Part shown: positions 17,907 to 27,007 of the stretch, piece by piece
Numbering within the stretch: the first letter of the stretch is position 1
How the letters are laid out: each line of letters starts with the position of its first letter
Source of the DNA: Duganella zoogloeoides
GTDB lineage: Bacteria > Pseudomonadota > Gammaproteobacteria > Burkholderiales > Burkholderiaceae_D
Assembly: GCF_034479515.1 (NCBI RefSeq)
Contig: NZ_CP140152.1
Span: forward strand, 4,402,001-4,466,000
DNA: 64,000 nt
Reading direction: 5' to 3'
Translations under genes and position numbers: made by a program
The notes under the pieces: model-generated
Seen by the model: the letters and a program-made list of their open reading frames with translations, nothing else
The model's database searches: none
Told to the model about the DNA's origin: nothing

Positions 17907-19629
17907 GCAGGGTCACCCGCTTGATCTCGGTGAGCGTGGTGCCGCCGCGCTTGACCAGTTCCAGCGCGGCCAGTCGCAGGCTGCGGGTGCCGTTGGCGTG
18001 GGCGGCCTGCTTGATCTGGCGGATCGGCCGCTTGTCGACGATCAGCTCGCGGATTTCGTCGTTGAGGGTGAGGATCTCGGCGATCGAACGGCGGCCCTTG
18101 TAGCCGGTACCGCGGCAGTCGCCGCACCCTTTGCCCTGCATGAACAGGTAGTCCTGCGCTTCGGCGCGGGTCAGGCCCACGCTGGCCAGTTCGGCGTCGT
18201 CCGGCGTGTACTGCGCGGCGCAGTGCGGGCAGTTGATGCGCACCAGGCGCTGGGCCCAGATGCCGTTCAAGGCCGAAACGAACGCGTACGGATCGATGCC
18301 CATGTGGGTAAAGCGGCCGAACACGTCGAACACATTATTGGCGTGCACGGTGGTGAGCACCAGGTGGCCGGTCAACGCCGACTGCACGGCGATTTCCGCC
18401 GTTTCGCGGTCGCGGATTTCGCCGACCATGATCTTGTCAGGGTCGTGGCGCAGGATCGAGCGCAGGCCCTTGGCAAACGTCAGGCCCTTCTTTTCGTTGA
18501 CCGGGATTTGCAGGATGCCGGGCAGCTGGTATTCCACCGGGTCTTCGATGGTGATGATTTTTTCGCGGCCGTTGTGGATCTCGGTGAGCGCGGCGTACAA
18601 GGTGGTGGTCTTGCCGGAGCCGGTAGGCCCGGTCACCAGCAGCATGCCGTAAGCCTCCTGCGCCAGCACGCGCAGGGTGGCCAGCGACGGCGCATCGAAG
18701 CCGAGGGCTTCGAGCGTGAGCGAGCCATAGGCTTCGATCATGGCGCGCTTGTCGAGGATACGGATCACCGCGTCCTCGCCGTGGATGCTGGGCATGATGG
18801 ACACGCGCAGGTCGATCTCGCGGCCGCCCGCCTCCACCCGGAAGCTGCCATCCTGCGGCACGCGGCGCTCGGCGATATCGAGTTCGGCCAGCACTTTCAG
18901 GCGCGAGATGATTTGCTCCGCTACCTCGATACCGTTGACGGCGGTGGCGTGATCGAGCACGCCATCGACGCGGTACTTCACGGCCAGGCCGCCAGCTGTG
19001 CTTTCCAGGTGAATGTCAGACGCGCCGGCCTTGAGCGCATCGTACAGCGTGGAGTTGACCAGCCGCACGGCGGGACTGGCCGCTTCCGACACCGACGCGA
19101 ACGACAGCACGGCGGCGGTCTTGCCGTCGCGCCGCCCTTCGCTGGCGCCGGGCAGCAGGTTGTCGGTGGCGCGCGCCGACTCCTCCTGCTTGGACAAATA
19201 GGCCTGGATGTCGGCCCGCAGCGCCAGCCGCATCGGCAGCGGCGCGTGCGGCGTGGCGCGCGCCTGCGTCGATAACCATGTTTGCAGGTCGAGGTCGAAC
19301 GGGTCGGCGATTACCGCCAGCAGCTGGCCCGCATGTTCCCCTGCCTGCGCCGGCAGCGTGCGCAGCAGCACGCAGTGGCGCGCCATCGCCTGCGACAGCG
19401 GCAGCAGATCGAAGGCCGGCGCGCAGGCCAGCATGTCGGCCGTCTCCAGCACCGGCATGGCGAACGGCTGCGCCAGCGCCTGCACCAGCTGGCGCGGCTC
19501 CAGCCCGGCCAAGCCTTCGAGCTCCTCGACCAGTGTGCGCTTCGATTGTGCGCGCAAGTGGCGAGCGCGCGCCAGCAGCGCGGCATCGATCACGGGCGCC
19601 ATTTCTACAGGCAGCGCGTCGGCGCTCAT
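17899..19629 (-). CDS. gspE: GspE/PilB-type secretion ATPase
   Basis: A 576-residue hexameric ATPase that powers pseudopilus assembly from the cytoplasm. The N-terminal domain (residues about 1-150) is followed by an NTD2-type region (ASDIHLESTAGGLAVKYRVDG). Walker A GPTGSGKT is at about residues 334-341, and the Asp-box/Walker B-like ITIEDPVEYQLPG and HDPDKIMVGEIRDRETAEIA follow. A C-terminal zinc site has CPHC and CGDCRGTGYKGR. Start and stop overlap gspF and the PilM-like gene, indicating tight translational coupling. Confidence 0.95.
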   Translation of the reverse strand: MSADALPVEMAPVIDAALLARARHLRAQSKRTLVEELEGLAGLEPRQLVQALAQPFAMPVLETADMLACAPAFDLLPLSQAMARHCVLLRTLPAQAGEHAGQLLAVIADPFDLDLQTWLSTQARATPHAPLPMRLALRADIQAYLSKQEESARATDNLLPGASEGRRDGKTAAVLSFASVSEAASPAVRLVNSTLYDALKAGASDIHLESTAGGLAVKYRVDGVLDHATAVNGIEVAEQIISRLKVLAELDIAERRVPQDGSFRVEAGGREIDLRVSIMPSIHGEDAVIRILDKRAMIEAYGSLTLEALGFDAPSLATLRVLAQEAYGMLLVTGPTGSGKTTTLYAALTEIHNGREKIITIEDPVEYQLPGILQIPVNEKKGLTFAKGLRSILRHDPDKIMVGEIRDRETAEIAVQSALTGHLVLTTVHANNVFDVFGRFTHMGIDPYAFVSALNGIWAQRLVRINCPHCAAQYTPDDAELASVGLTRAEAQDYLFMQGKGCGDCRGTGYKGRRSIAEILTLNDEIRELIVDKRPIRQIKQAAHANGTRSLRLAALELVKRGGTTLTEIKRVTLHA

Positions 19630-20813
19630 GACATATCTCCCGCCAGATCGAAGATCGGCATATACAGCAGCACCACGATGGCGCCCACCACCAGGCCGAT
19701 GCCGGCCATCAGCAACGGTTCGAAGGTACGGGTAAAGCGTTCGATCCAGCGCGTGATCTCGCCGTCGTAGAACGCCGCCGACTGGGTGAGCATCGGGCCC
19801 ATGTCGCCGGTGCGCTCACCCACGCGCAGCATGCGCAGCGAGATCGGCGTGGTCAGCTGGTGCGCCTCGAAGGCGGCGGACAGCGGCTGGCCCGACTCGA
19901 TGTCGGCACGCGCCGCCTGCAAGTTCTGGCGCAGCCCGGCCGACACCATGCCCTGCACGGTGTTGATGGCGTGGACGATGGTGATGCCGCCTTCGCTGAG
20001 CATGCCGAGCGTGAGGTACAAGCGCGAAAGTTCGTAAATGCGCACCCGCTCGCCGATGGCCGGCAGGCGGCCCAGCAAACGCAGCACGCCGCCGTTGCGC
20101 AGCAGCCGCCGCACGCCGAGCACCAGCGCCGTCAGCGCAAAGGCGATCATGCCCAGCAACAGCCCGGTGTGGGCGCCGGCGAACTGGCCCCAGTTGAGCA
20201 TTTGCTGCGACAGCCACGGCAGGTCGCGCCCGGCGCCCTGGTACACCTCGGCAAAGCGCGGCACCACGTAACCGATCAGGAACAGGCTCACGCCACCGCC
20301 AACGAGCAGCAGGATGCACGGGTAGATCGCGGCCGACACCAGTTTGCCGCGCACCAGGTCGATGCGCTGCTGGTAGTCGATGAAACGCGACAACGACCTT
20401 GGCAGGTCGGACGTGCCTTCGGCCGCCTTGACGATGCCGATGTACAGCGGCGGGAACAGGTCGGGCTGCTCGGCCAACACGGCGGAAAACCGTTGGCCGT
20501 CGCGCAGGCCCGCCAGCAGGCGCTCGAGCACGCTGCGGGTGCCGGGGTTGGCCTCCTTTTCCAGCAGCGCTTCCAGTCCCTCCACGATGCCCAGGCCGGC
20601 AGTCAGCAGCGCCAGCAGCTCCTGGCTGAACAGCACCAGCGACAGCACGCTGCGCTTGCCGCCGGCACGCAGTCCCTTGCCGGCCGGCGCGATGGCACTG
20701 ACAAACAGGCCGCGCGCCTCCACCTGGCGACGCGCATCAGCCTCGTCGCGGCCATCGATGACCAGTTCGGAAATGACCATCTCGGCCGACAAGGTGCGTA
20801 CGTCAAACTGCAT
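19626..20813 (-). CDS. gspF: GspF/PilC-type inner-membrane platform protein
   Basis: A 395-residue polytopic protein with two repeats of the GspF domain, each with membrane helices (AAIYPCILLLVGGGVSLFLIG and the C-terminal MAGIGLVVGAIVVLLYMP). It has the typical signatures LLTAGLGIVEGLEALL and VGERTGDMGPML. GspF anchors the assembly ATPase and the pseudopilin polymer. The stop overlaps the gspE start (ATGA). The start is ATG at 20813. Confidence 0.94.
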   Translation of the reverse strand: MQFDVRTLSAEMVISELVIDGRDEADARRQVEARGLFVSAIAPAGKGLRAGGKRSVLSLVLFSQELLALLTAGLGIVEGLEALLEKEANPGTRSVLERLLAGLRDGQRFSAVLAEQPDLFPPLYIGIVKAAEGTSDLPRSLSRFIDYQQRIDLVRGKLVSAAIYPCILLLVGGGVSLFLIGYVVPRFAEVYQGAGRDLPWLSQQMLNWGQFAGAHTGLLLGMIAFALTALVLGVRRLLRNGGVLRLLGRLPAIGERVRIYELSRLYLTLGMLSEGGITIVHAINTVQGMVSAGLRQNLQAARADIESGQPLSAAFEAHQLTTPISLRMLRVGERTGDMGPMLTQSAAFYDGEITRWIERFTRTFEPLLMAGIGLVVGAIVVLLYMPIFDLAGDMS

Positions 20814-20869
20814 GATGAAGTCGGCTTTCGGTGAAGACTGGGCTATGCGAGACGTTTACTGGGAGACGC

Positions 20870-21316
20870 TCATTGAGAGACGATATCGGCATCGTCGCCG
20901 CTGCCGCCAGGCTGGCCGTCGCGGCCCAGCGAGGTGATCTCGAAATCGGCTTTGGCGCCGGGCGCCTTGTACTGGTAAGCACGGCCCCAGGGATCGGACG
21001 GCACCTTGGGCAGGTAGGGGCCGTTCCACTTGGCGCCGGCCGTGGGCGGCGCCACCAGCAGCGCGTTCATGCCCTCTTCCGTGTTTGGATAGCGGCCCAC
21101 GTCGAGGCGGTAAGTGTCGAGCGCCTTTTCAAATGAACTGATTTGCGCCTTGGCCATCGTCACTTCGGACTTGCCCAATTGCGAGAAATATTTGGGGCCC
21201 ACGTAGGCCGCCAGCAAACCGATGATCACGATGACTACCAGCAACTCCAGCAAGGTAAAACCGCGCGATTTATTGCTGCCCGCTACCGTCTGCGTGCGCA
21301 TCTTTACCACATCCAT
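20870..21316 (-). CDS. gspG: major pseudopilin GspG
   Basis: A 148-residue pseudopilin and first gene of the operon. GGGAG stands about 7 bases before the ATG at 21316. The prepilin site is SRG|FTLLELLVVIVIIGLLAA with Glu5. The C domain is textbook GspG: LDTYRLDVGRYPNTEEGMNALL, WNGPYLPKVPSDPWGRAYQYKAPG and the calcium-site tail GRDGQPGGSGDDADI. The 135 bases upstream (21317-21451) probably hold the operon promoter; nothing specific stands out there. Confidence 0.95.
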   Translation of the reverse strand: MDVVKMRTQTVAGSNKSRGFTLLELLVVIVIIGLLAAYVGPKYFSQLGKSEVTMAKAQISSFEKALDTYRLDVGRYPNTEEGMNALLVAPPTAGAKWNGPYLPKVPSDPWGRAYQYKAPGAKADFEITSLGRDGQPGGSGDDADIVSQ

Positions 21317-21451
21317 CCAACCACTCCCTTCGTGTTACATGCAACTCTAAAAGTCCTGCTGCGCCATGTGGCTACCACTCGACAAGGCTACCATGCTGTT
21401 TGCCGGGAAGACAATCTTTTTCAACGAACACGGCCGCAGATAGTGTGGCAC

Positions 21452-22384
21452 TCACGCCGCAAACGCCAGTTGCCGGGACCAGTGTGGCGGCGGTTGTTCG
21501 AACAGCCGCAAGGCAGCGCCGCGCGCTATCGCATGGGTTCGGTTTGAAACGCCCAGCAGGCGGTACAGCCGCTGCAAGTGGTTCTTCACGGTCAGCCCGC
21601 TGATGCCGAGGATCTGGCCGATTTCGTCGTTCGTCTTGCCCTCGCGCACCCAGTGCAAAATCTCCACTTCGCGCGCGCTGACCGGCCGGGTCAATACCGT
21701 GACGCTGGTGATGGCACAGGCAGCACGCCATTGCGCCAGGTGCTGCACCATCAGGTGCAAGTGCGGCAACAGCAGCGCCAGGAAATACGCATGGCGCGCA
21801 TGCGGCCGCTGCGGCAAGCCCAGCAACACAAACACGCTGGACCCGCCCGGCAAGCGGCTAGTCGCTTGCAGCGCCAGGTTAGTAAAACCCAATGCGCGCA
21901 GCTCAAAACGAAAAGGCGCGACGGATTGCGGGGAGGCGCCATCCCCGGCATCATCACCCGGGAGGACATGAGCGCCTTGGGCGGCACGGGGAGCGTCAGC
22001 GACCGGGGAACCGTAGGCGGCATGCGCAGCATCAGCACCATCGGCGCCATCGGCAGCATCGAGCAGCAAAGAGCGGTAACCGTGCTGGCGGCAATGGCGC
22101 GCCAGGCGTACCGCCAGCCCCTCGTCGCCGGCCAGGCGATGGCGCAGGCCGGCATCGAGCACCGTGCTGTGCTGGCATTCCATGTGCAGCAACCGGTCCT
22201 GGCCGTCGAAGTGCAGCGCCACCAGTACCTGGTGCGGCAACAGCGCCTGCAATGGCCCCTGGGTCCACAGGAAAAACTGCCGCGCATCGTCCACCGGCAG
22301 CGCCGCTTCCACCGCGTGCAGCAGGTACTCCTGCTCGCGCTCGCTGAGTATGATCATCGCCGGGGTCATCGATGGCGCGCTCAC
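21452..22384 (-). CDS. epsA: LuxR-family transcriptional regulator EpsA (XrtB/PEP-CTERM-associated)
   Basis: A 310-residue regulator with a C-terminal LuxR-type HTH (SAREVEILHWVREGKTNDEIGQILGISGLTVKNHLQRLYRLLGVSNRTHAIARG) and an N-terminal EpsA-type domain (SEREQEYLLHAVEAALPVDDARQFFLWTQGPLQALLPH). This matches the EpsA regulator linked to XrtB-type EPS loci. GTG at 22384 overlaps the response-regulator stop as GTGA; in-frame ATGs lie at 22369 and 22357. An Ala/Gly/Asp-rich insert (residues about 110-155) interrupts the N domain. It is probably an activator of the eps operon, although it sits here next to the secretion operon and about 30 kb from epsL. Confidence 0.85.
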   Translation of the reverse strand: MSAPSMTPAMIILSEREQEYLLHAVEAALPVDDARQFFLWTQGPLQALLPHQVLVALHFDGQDRLLHMECQHSTVLDAGLRHRLAGDEGLAVRLARHCRQHGYRSLLLDAADGADGADAAHAAYGSPVADAPRAAQGAHVLPGDDAGDGASPQSVAPFRFELRALGFTNLALQATSRLPGGSSVFVLLGLPQRPHARHAYFLALLLPHLHLMVQHLAQWRAACAITSVTVLTRPVSAREVEILHWVREGKTNDEIGQILGISGLTVKNHLQRLYRLLGVSNRTHAIARGAALRLFEQPPPHWSRQLAFAA

Positions 22385-23112
22385 GCCGCAGCACCGACGA
22401 AACGGTAGCCGCTGCCGCGCACGGTCTCGATGCGGCGCTGGTAGCCGGCCGGCTGCAGCGCGCTGCGCAGGCGGCCCACGTGGGTGTCCACCGTGCGCTC
22501 TTCCAGGTACACGGCGTTGCCCCAGACCTGGTCGAGCAGTTGTGCACGGCTGTGGATGCGGCCCGGATGACGCATCAGCACGTCGAGCAGCTTGAACTCC
22601 ACCCGGCCCAGCGCCAGCTCGCGCGCCCCGGCCATCACCCGCAGCGTGTGCGGATCGAGCCGCAGCCCGGCGGTATCCAGAGGGTCGTGTACGCCACTGT
22701 GCCAGCCGGCGCTGCGCGGCGCACGACGCAGCAAGGCGTGCACGCGCGCCAGCATTTCGCGTGGACTGAACGGCTTGGTCATGTAGTCGTCGGCGCCGCC
22801 CTCGAGCGCCATGATCTTGTCCGCTTCACTGGCGCGCGCGGTCACCATCATCACCGGCAGCGCGCGCGTATGCAGTTGCGTGCGCAGGCGGCGCACCAGC
22901 GCAAGTCCGGACAGTCCGGACAGTCCGCGCCGACATTCCGGCAAGGTCCAGTCGAGCAGAATCAGGTCGGGACAGTCGTGTTCGAGCAGCATCAGCGCGC
23001 TGGCAGCGTCGGGCGCGCAGCTGACGATGTGGCCGGCCATGCCGAGGTTGAGCGCAATCAGTTGCTGGGTCGCGCGGTCGTTTTCGATAACAAGGATGTG
23101 GGCGGCTGGCAT
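22381..23112 (-). CDS. PhoB-like OmpR-family response regulator
   Basis: A 243-residue response regulator. The start is ATG at 23112 (MPAAHILVIENDRATQQLIA). The receiver domain has phospho-acceptor Asp54 (LILLDWTLP), Thr91 and Lys113 (MTKPF). The DNA-binding winged helix has VEFKLLDVLMRHPGRIHSRAQLLDQVWG and RTVDTHVGRLRSAL, very close to PhoB. The acidic pocket reads E10-N11-D12, with Asn at the middle position. A GLSGLSGL insertion at residues 63-70 comes from a 9-base tandem repeat. No histidine kinase or pst gene is adjacent; it overlaps epsA, so the two probably act together. Confidence 0.88.
   Translation of the reverse strand: MPAAHILVIENDRATQQLIALNLGMAGHIVSCAPDAASALMLLEHDCPDLILLDWTLPECRRGLSGLSGLALVRRLRTQLHTRALPVMMVTARASEADKIMALEGGADDYMTKPFSPREMLARVHALLRRAPRSAGWHSGVHDPLDTAGLRLDPHTLRVMAGARELALGRVEFKLLDVLMRHPGRIHSRAQLLDQVWGNAVYLEERTVDTHVGRLRSALQPAGYQRRIETVRGSGYRFVGAAA
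22904..22927. repeat. 9-base tandem repeat inside the response-regulator receiver
   Basis: AGTCCGGAC occurs at 22904-22912 and 22913-22921 with a partial third unit to 22927. It encodes Gly-Leu-Ser repeats in the receiver domain, in frame. Confidence 0.85.
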
Positions 23113-23228
23113 GGCATATCCGTGTAAAAATAACACTATGCAATATCCAGCACCCACTGACTAATACGTTTTATTTTTGATATTTATATTATCTTCAAAT
23201 AAATAACCGCAACTTGGGCGTGCGGGTG

Positions 23229-23867
23229 TCAGGCGGAGAAGCGGCGCCGGCGCGCCACGCCACCGAGCAGCGCCAGGCCGGCGCCCAGCATCAGCCAGGT
23301 CTGCGGCTCCGGCACCGCGCTGACCGACGTGCCGATCTGGTTCGCCAGCGACGAGGCGGTGGCGCCGCCCAGCGACGTCCAGTTCAGCACCACCAGTGCA
23401 TCGCCGGCTGTGCCCAGCGCCACGGTTTTGCTGCTATCGAACAGCGACACCGCGAATGCCGAACCGAGGCCCGACAGGGACGGATCGAGATCGCCGCTGA
23501 AGGTCACCGTAAAACCCACCTTGCCGCCGAAATTGACAGCGTGGAACAGGTCGTTGTAGCCGCTCGCGTCGTCGTTACCGATCACGTAGCCGCCAGCGAG
23601 CGAACCGCTGACATTGCCAGCCGTCTCGGCCGTGGTCGGATCGCCAAAGCCGACGAAATTGGTCAGCAGCGCCTGGGCATATGGGGTGCCGCCATTACCG
23701 GGGTTGAATTGCAGGTCGATCCAGCCGGTGTTGCCGTTCGCGGTCACCAGCGTACTGGTGTCGAGTTCGATCTGGAACACGGAGGCGGCTGACGCCAGGC
23801 TGGTGCAGGCACTCAGTGCCAGGACCAGGGCGGCACGGCGCAGGGAAGTCAGAGCAGGTTTGAACAT
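23229..23867 (-). CDS. PEP-CTERM sorting domain-containing protein
   Basis: A 212-residue exported protein. It has a signal peptide (residues 1-27, ending ASA|ASV), a low-complexity Gly/Ser/Thr-rich body, and a C-terminal sorting signal: VPEPQTW, a hydrophobic helix and the basic tail ARRRR. Exosortases recognise this tripartite tail and process the protein during export. The body matches no family I recognise. It lies 9 bases beyond the stop of the nuclease gene that reads before it and may be its operon partner. The cognate sortase could be the XrtB in this window or another exosortase elsewhere. Confidence 0.9.
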   Translation of the reverse strand: MFKPALTSLRRAALVLALSACTSLASAASVFQIELDTSTLVTANGNTGWIDLQFNPGNGGTPYAQALLTNFVGFGDPTTAETAGNVSGSLAGGYVIGNDDASGYNDLFHAVNFGGKVGFTVTFSGDLDPSLSGLGSAFAVSLFDSSKTVALGTAGDALVVLNWTSLGGATASSLANQIGTSVSAVPEPQTWLMLGAGLALLGGVARRRRFSA

Positions 23868-23876
23868 GGTAAATCC

Positions 23877-26800
23877 TTAAAAATTGCCGCTGTAAACGGT
23901 GGTGGTGTAAGTGATGGCGGCGGTGCCGGTCTTGGTAAAGCTCACCGGTACGGTGATGGTGGCGCCTGGCGCCAGGCTGGCCACTGCTGCCGTCAGGTAA
24001 GGCGCCCCGCCCTGGTTACCACTGGCATTGGACAACGCCACGCCGGCCGGCAGGTTTTTCAAGGCGATCTGCAACGGACCGGTCAGCGCAGTGCCGGCGG
24101 TGTTGGTGATGCTGACCGTGCCGGTCCACTTGCCGCTGGCGCGGGCGAATACCAGCCCCGAGGCCGCGGTGCGCACGCTGGCCGTCACATCGGCCGGAGC
24201 GCCCGCCAGGTTCAGGGTCAGCACCACCGGGTCGTGGTCCGATGCGCGGTATGGCGCGTCGGTGTACTTGTCCTGCGGCTTGCCGTCGGTGTTGTAATCG
24301 ACCGCCACCGGTTCGTCGGCATTGTTGTGCCACTCGGCCGCATCGGCCACCTGGGCGCTGAGCGCGGTGCTGGCCAGCGCGTGGTCCAGGTAGCCGGCTT
24401 CGCCGTTGAACACGTACGAATACGGCATGGCGCCGGCGCCGCGCACGAAGCGCTCGAGCTGGTTCACAAAACCCTGGTTGATGATGGTCTGGATCGGATC
24501 TTCGTGGCCGTAGGCATTGAAGTCGCCGATCAAGAGCACTTTCGGGTCGCCGGCGGCAGCCACCACCTGCGGTACGAAGGTGCCGACCAGGCGCTGTGCC
24601 TGCCGTACGCGGGTGGGGTTCCAGCAGCTCTGGCCATCGCCTTTGTCGGCTTCGGCAGTGCCAGCGGTCGGGCAACTGCCCTTGGACTTCAGGTGGTTGA
24701 CCACCACCGTGAACTTGCCGCCGTTGGGCGCGACAAAGGTTTGCGCCATCGGCGGACGGTTGTTGATGGCGTCGCTGTCGGTCAGGGCCGTGCCTTGCAG
24801 GGTCAGCGCGGATGGCTTGTAAATCATGGCCACGCGGATGGCGTCGGTGCCGGTGGTGACCGGCTTGGGTACGACCGCGTAGGTTTTGCTGCCCGGTGCG
24901 ATGGCGGCATTGAGAGCGTCCACCAGCTGCGACACCGAATAATCGCCGTCGTTCTGGATTTCCATCAGGCCCACCACGTCGGCATCCAGTGCTTTCAGCT
25001 CGCCGACGATCTTGGCGCTCTGGCGCTGGAATTCGAGCAGGTTGTCGGCGCCACGGCAGTTCGAGCGCGACGGCGTGCCGCTGCCCACGCTGCAACCCTG
25101 GCCAGTCTGGCCCAGGTGGTTGCCACCGTTGGTAAATGTGGTGAAGTAATTGAGGACGTTGGCGCTGGCCACCTTGACGTTGCCGCTGGCCAGGGCCGGT
25201 GGCGCCGGGCGCGGATTGTCCTGCGAGAACACCGGCGGCACGGTCGGCTGCAGCTTGAAGGCCGCACCGCCACCGCCCTTGGCGCCGAAGTCGATCACGC
25301 CGGTCAGGCCAGAGACAGTGTCGCCGGCACGCAGCGAACCGTCAGCACCCAGGTAAGGAATCACGGTAGGCGTGGTGAATATGCCGTCGTCGAGAATGAT
25401 CTGGTTGCGTGCGTTGGCGGCTGCCAGCGCAACGGCCTCGGACGAGCCCGGGCGGTAGCGGTTGGTCGGCGTTTCCAGCCGGCCCGACGACAGCGTCACC
25501 TCGCCGCGATCGGCCAGGTACTGCAATTGCGACACGGTCAGGTTGTTATTGAATCGCACCAGCATGCCTTCCACTTGCGTGAAATCGGCGAATGGCAGTT
25601 CGATATTGGTGGGCGCGATGGCAATGCCCTTGGACAGGCCGACGATCTCGGTAACGGTGGTCAGCTCGGTATAGGTATGGCTGCTGCCGGTCGGCACGTA
25701 ATCGGCCACGGTGCCGGTAATGCGGATACGGTCGCCCACCTGCACGGTGGCGGTGTTGGCGGCCGTGGTAAAGATGAACAGGCCGTCCGAGGTTTGCGGA
25801 TCGCCGTCGCCCGCCTCGTCCTGGATGAAGAAGCCGGAACCGACCTTGGCGGTAACCACGCCCTCGGTCGTCTGCACCGTGCCGGCCACCGGGCTGGCCG
25901 CACCGCTGCCCTGGATTTGCGGGATGGTACGGGTGAGCGTGGCCGGTGCGGCAATCTTGACATTGACCGTGCATACCGCCTGCTGCGACTGGTCGTTGTC
26001 GAAGCGGATGCTGACCGGATAGGTGCCGGCCGCCAGGCCGGCTGCCACGGTCAGGTTGGCCGTCGCCGTGCCGCCGGCAGCTGGCGCCGACTGGAAATCG
26101 GCCAGCGCGATGCCGCCCGCGGCGCCGGCGGTAATCGTTGCCGCATTGACGATGCCGTCGGCATCGCTGGCCGACAGGCCGGCAGCGCCGCCCAGGCCCA
26201 CGGCCAGCGCCAGGCTGGCCGGGCAGTTGGCCACGATCGGCGGCTGGGCCGGCACGCCGCACTGCTTGGGTTCGCTGGCAGTGGTACGCGGGCTCGGGGT
26301 GCCGGTGGCAAAGTCGCTGGCGTTGTTGTCGGTATCGGTGCAGCCGCCGTTGGCGCGCAAGGCGGCCAGGGTATTGGACAGGCCGGGACCGGTAGCACCT
26401 TCGAAGCCGCTGGCGTTATAGCCGAACAGGTCCACCAGTGCGCCGCCGGTCGGGCTGGCGCCGGTGAGCGCGGTGCCGTTCGACACCAGCGCCACCTTGC
26501 CGGCGGTGCCGCTCATGGCAAGCGTCCCGGTTAGATAGGGCGTCGGCAGGTCGGTCGTGCCGCCGGTGCCAGCCGCCTGCTGGATCAGGAAATACTGGCC
26601 CGGCTCAAGCGGGGGCGTGTTGGCCGGCACCCGGGTGGGGTTCCACGAGGTGCCGCTGGCGCTGGCGTATTGCACGCTCCAGCCGCTGATATCGACGGCG
26701 GCGCCGCTGCGGTTGAAAATTTCAATGAAATCGTTTTTATAGGTGGCGCCGCTATTGCCGCCGCCGCCATACACCTGGCTGATGACGACGGGCGCATCGG

Positions 26801-26891
26801 CGCGGGCCTGGGCGGACAAGGCCGCCAGCAGGGCGGCGGCGATCAGGGTACGGGGGCCGGGGATGGCGGCGGCAGTGCGAATGGAGTTCAT
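23877..26891 (-). CDS. ExeM/NucH-type extracellular endonuclease with lamin-tail domain
   Basis: A 1004-residue secreted nuclease. Signal peptide residues about 1-31 (ALSAQARA|DAP). A lamin-tail domain at about 34-150 (VISQVYGGGGNSG ... NDFIEIFNRSG) is followed by an Ig-like spacer, an OB-fold region near 330-470 (VGDRIRITGTVADYVPTGSS) and an endonuclease/exonuclease/phosphatase domain at about 570-880. The catalytic motifs are visible: GLMEIQNDG, VVNHLKSKG, LIGDFNAYG and RASDHDPVVL. The C-terminal 110 residues look like an Ig-type domain. ExeM-type enzymes degrade extracellular DNA, including biofilm DNA. There is no PEP-CTERM tail. Confidence 0.93.
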   Translation of the reverse strand: MNSIRTAAAIPGPRTLIAAALLAALSAQARADAPVVISQVYGGGGNSGATYKNDFIEIFNRSGAAVDISGWSVQYASASGTSWNPTRVPANTPPLEPGQYFLIQQAAGTGGTTDLPTPYLTGTLAMSGTAGKVALVSNGTALTGASPTGGALVDLFGYNASGFEGATGPGLSNTLAALRANGGCTDTDNNASDFATGTPSPRTTASEPKQCGVPAQPPIVANCPASLALAVGLGGAAGLSASDADGIVNAATITAGAAGGIALADFQSAPAAGGTATANLTVAAGLAAGTYPVSIRFDNDQSQQAVCTVNVKIAAPATLTRTIPQIQGSGAASPVAGTVQTTEGVVTAKVGSGFFIQDEAGDGDPQTSDGLFIFTTAANTATVQVGDRIRITGTVADYVPTGSSHTYTELTTVTEIVGLSKGIAIAPTNIELPFADFTQVEGMLVRFNNNLTVSQLQYLADRGEVTLSSGRLETPTNRYRPGSSEAVALAAANARNQIILDDGIFTTPTVIPYLGADGSLRAGDTVSGLTGVIDFGAKGGGGAAFKLQPTVPPVFSQDNPRPAPPALASGNVKVASANVLNYFTTFTNGGNHLGQTGQGCSVGSGTPSRSNCRGADNLLEFQRQSAKIVGELKALDADVVGLMEIQNDGDYSVSQLVDALNAAIAPGSKTYAVVPKPVTTGTDAIRVAMIYKPSALTLQGTALTDSDAINNRPPMAQTFVAPNGGKFTVVVNHLKSKGSCPTAGTAEADKGDGQSCWNPTRVRQAQRLVGTFVPQVVAAAGDPKVLLIGDFNAYGHEDPIQTIINQGFVNQLERFVRGAGAMPYSYVFNGEAGYLDHALASTALSAQVADAAEWHNNADEPVAVDYNTDGKPQDKYTDAPYRASDHDPVVLTLNLAGAPADVTASVRTAASGLVFARASGKWTGTVSITNTAGTALTGPLQIALKNLPAGVALSNASGNQGGAPYLTAAVASLAPGATITVPVSFTKTGTAAITYTTTVYSGNF

Positions 26892-27007
26892 GTGCGATCC
26901 AGGTTAACAAAATGTTTTGAATATTGTATTTTGTATATTATTGGATCTGCATGACGACATCATGACAGGTGCTTGGTCCGAATGGATCAATCACCCCGGC
27001 TCGAACG

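Noticed and set aside
22604..22640. phoB proper with phosphate regulon context
   Set aside because: The protein is PhoB-like, but no phoR, pst or phoU gene is near and the receiver has an insertion, so the gene symbol was withheld.
24234..26534. A 766-codon plus-strand open frame
   Set aside because: Antisense to the ExeM-type nuclease, whose catalytic motifs are intact on the other strand.
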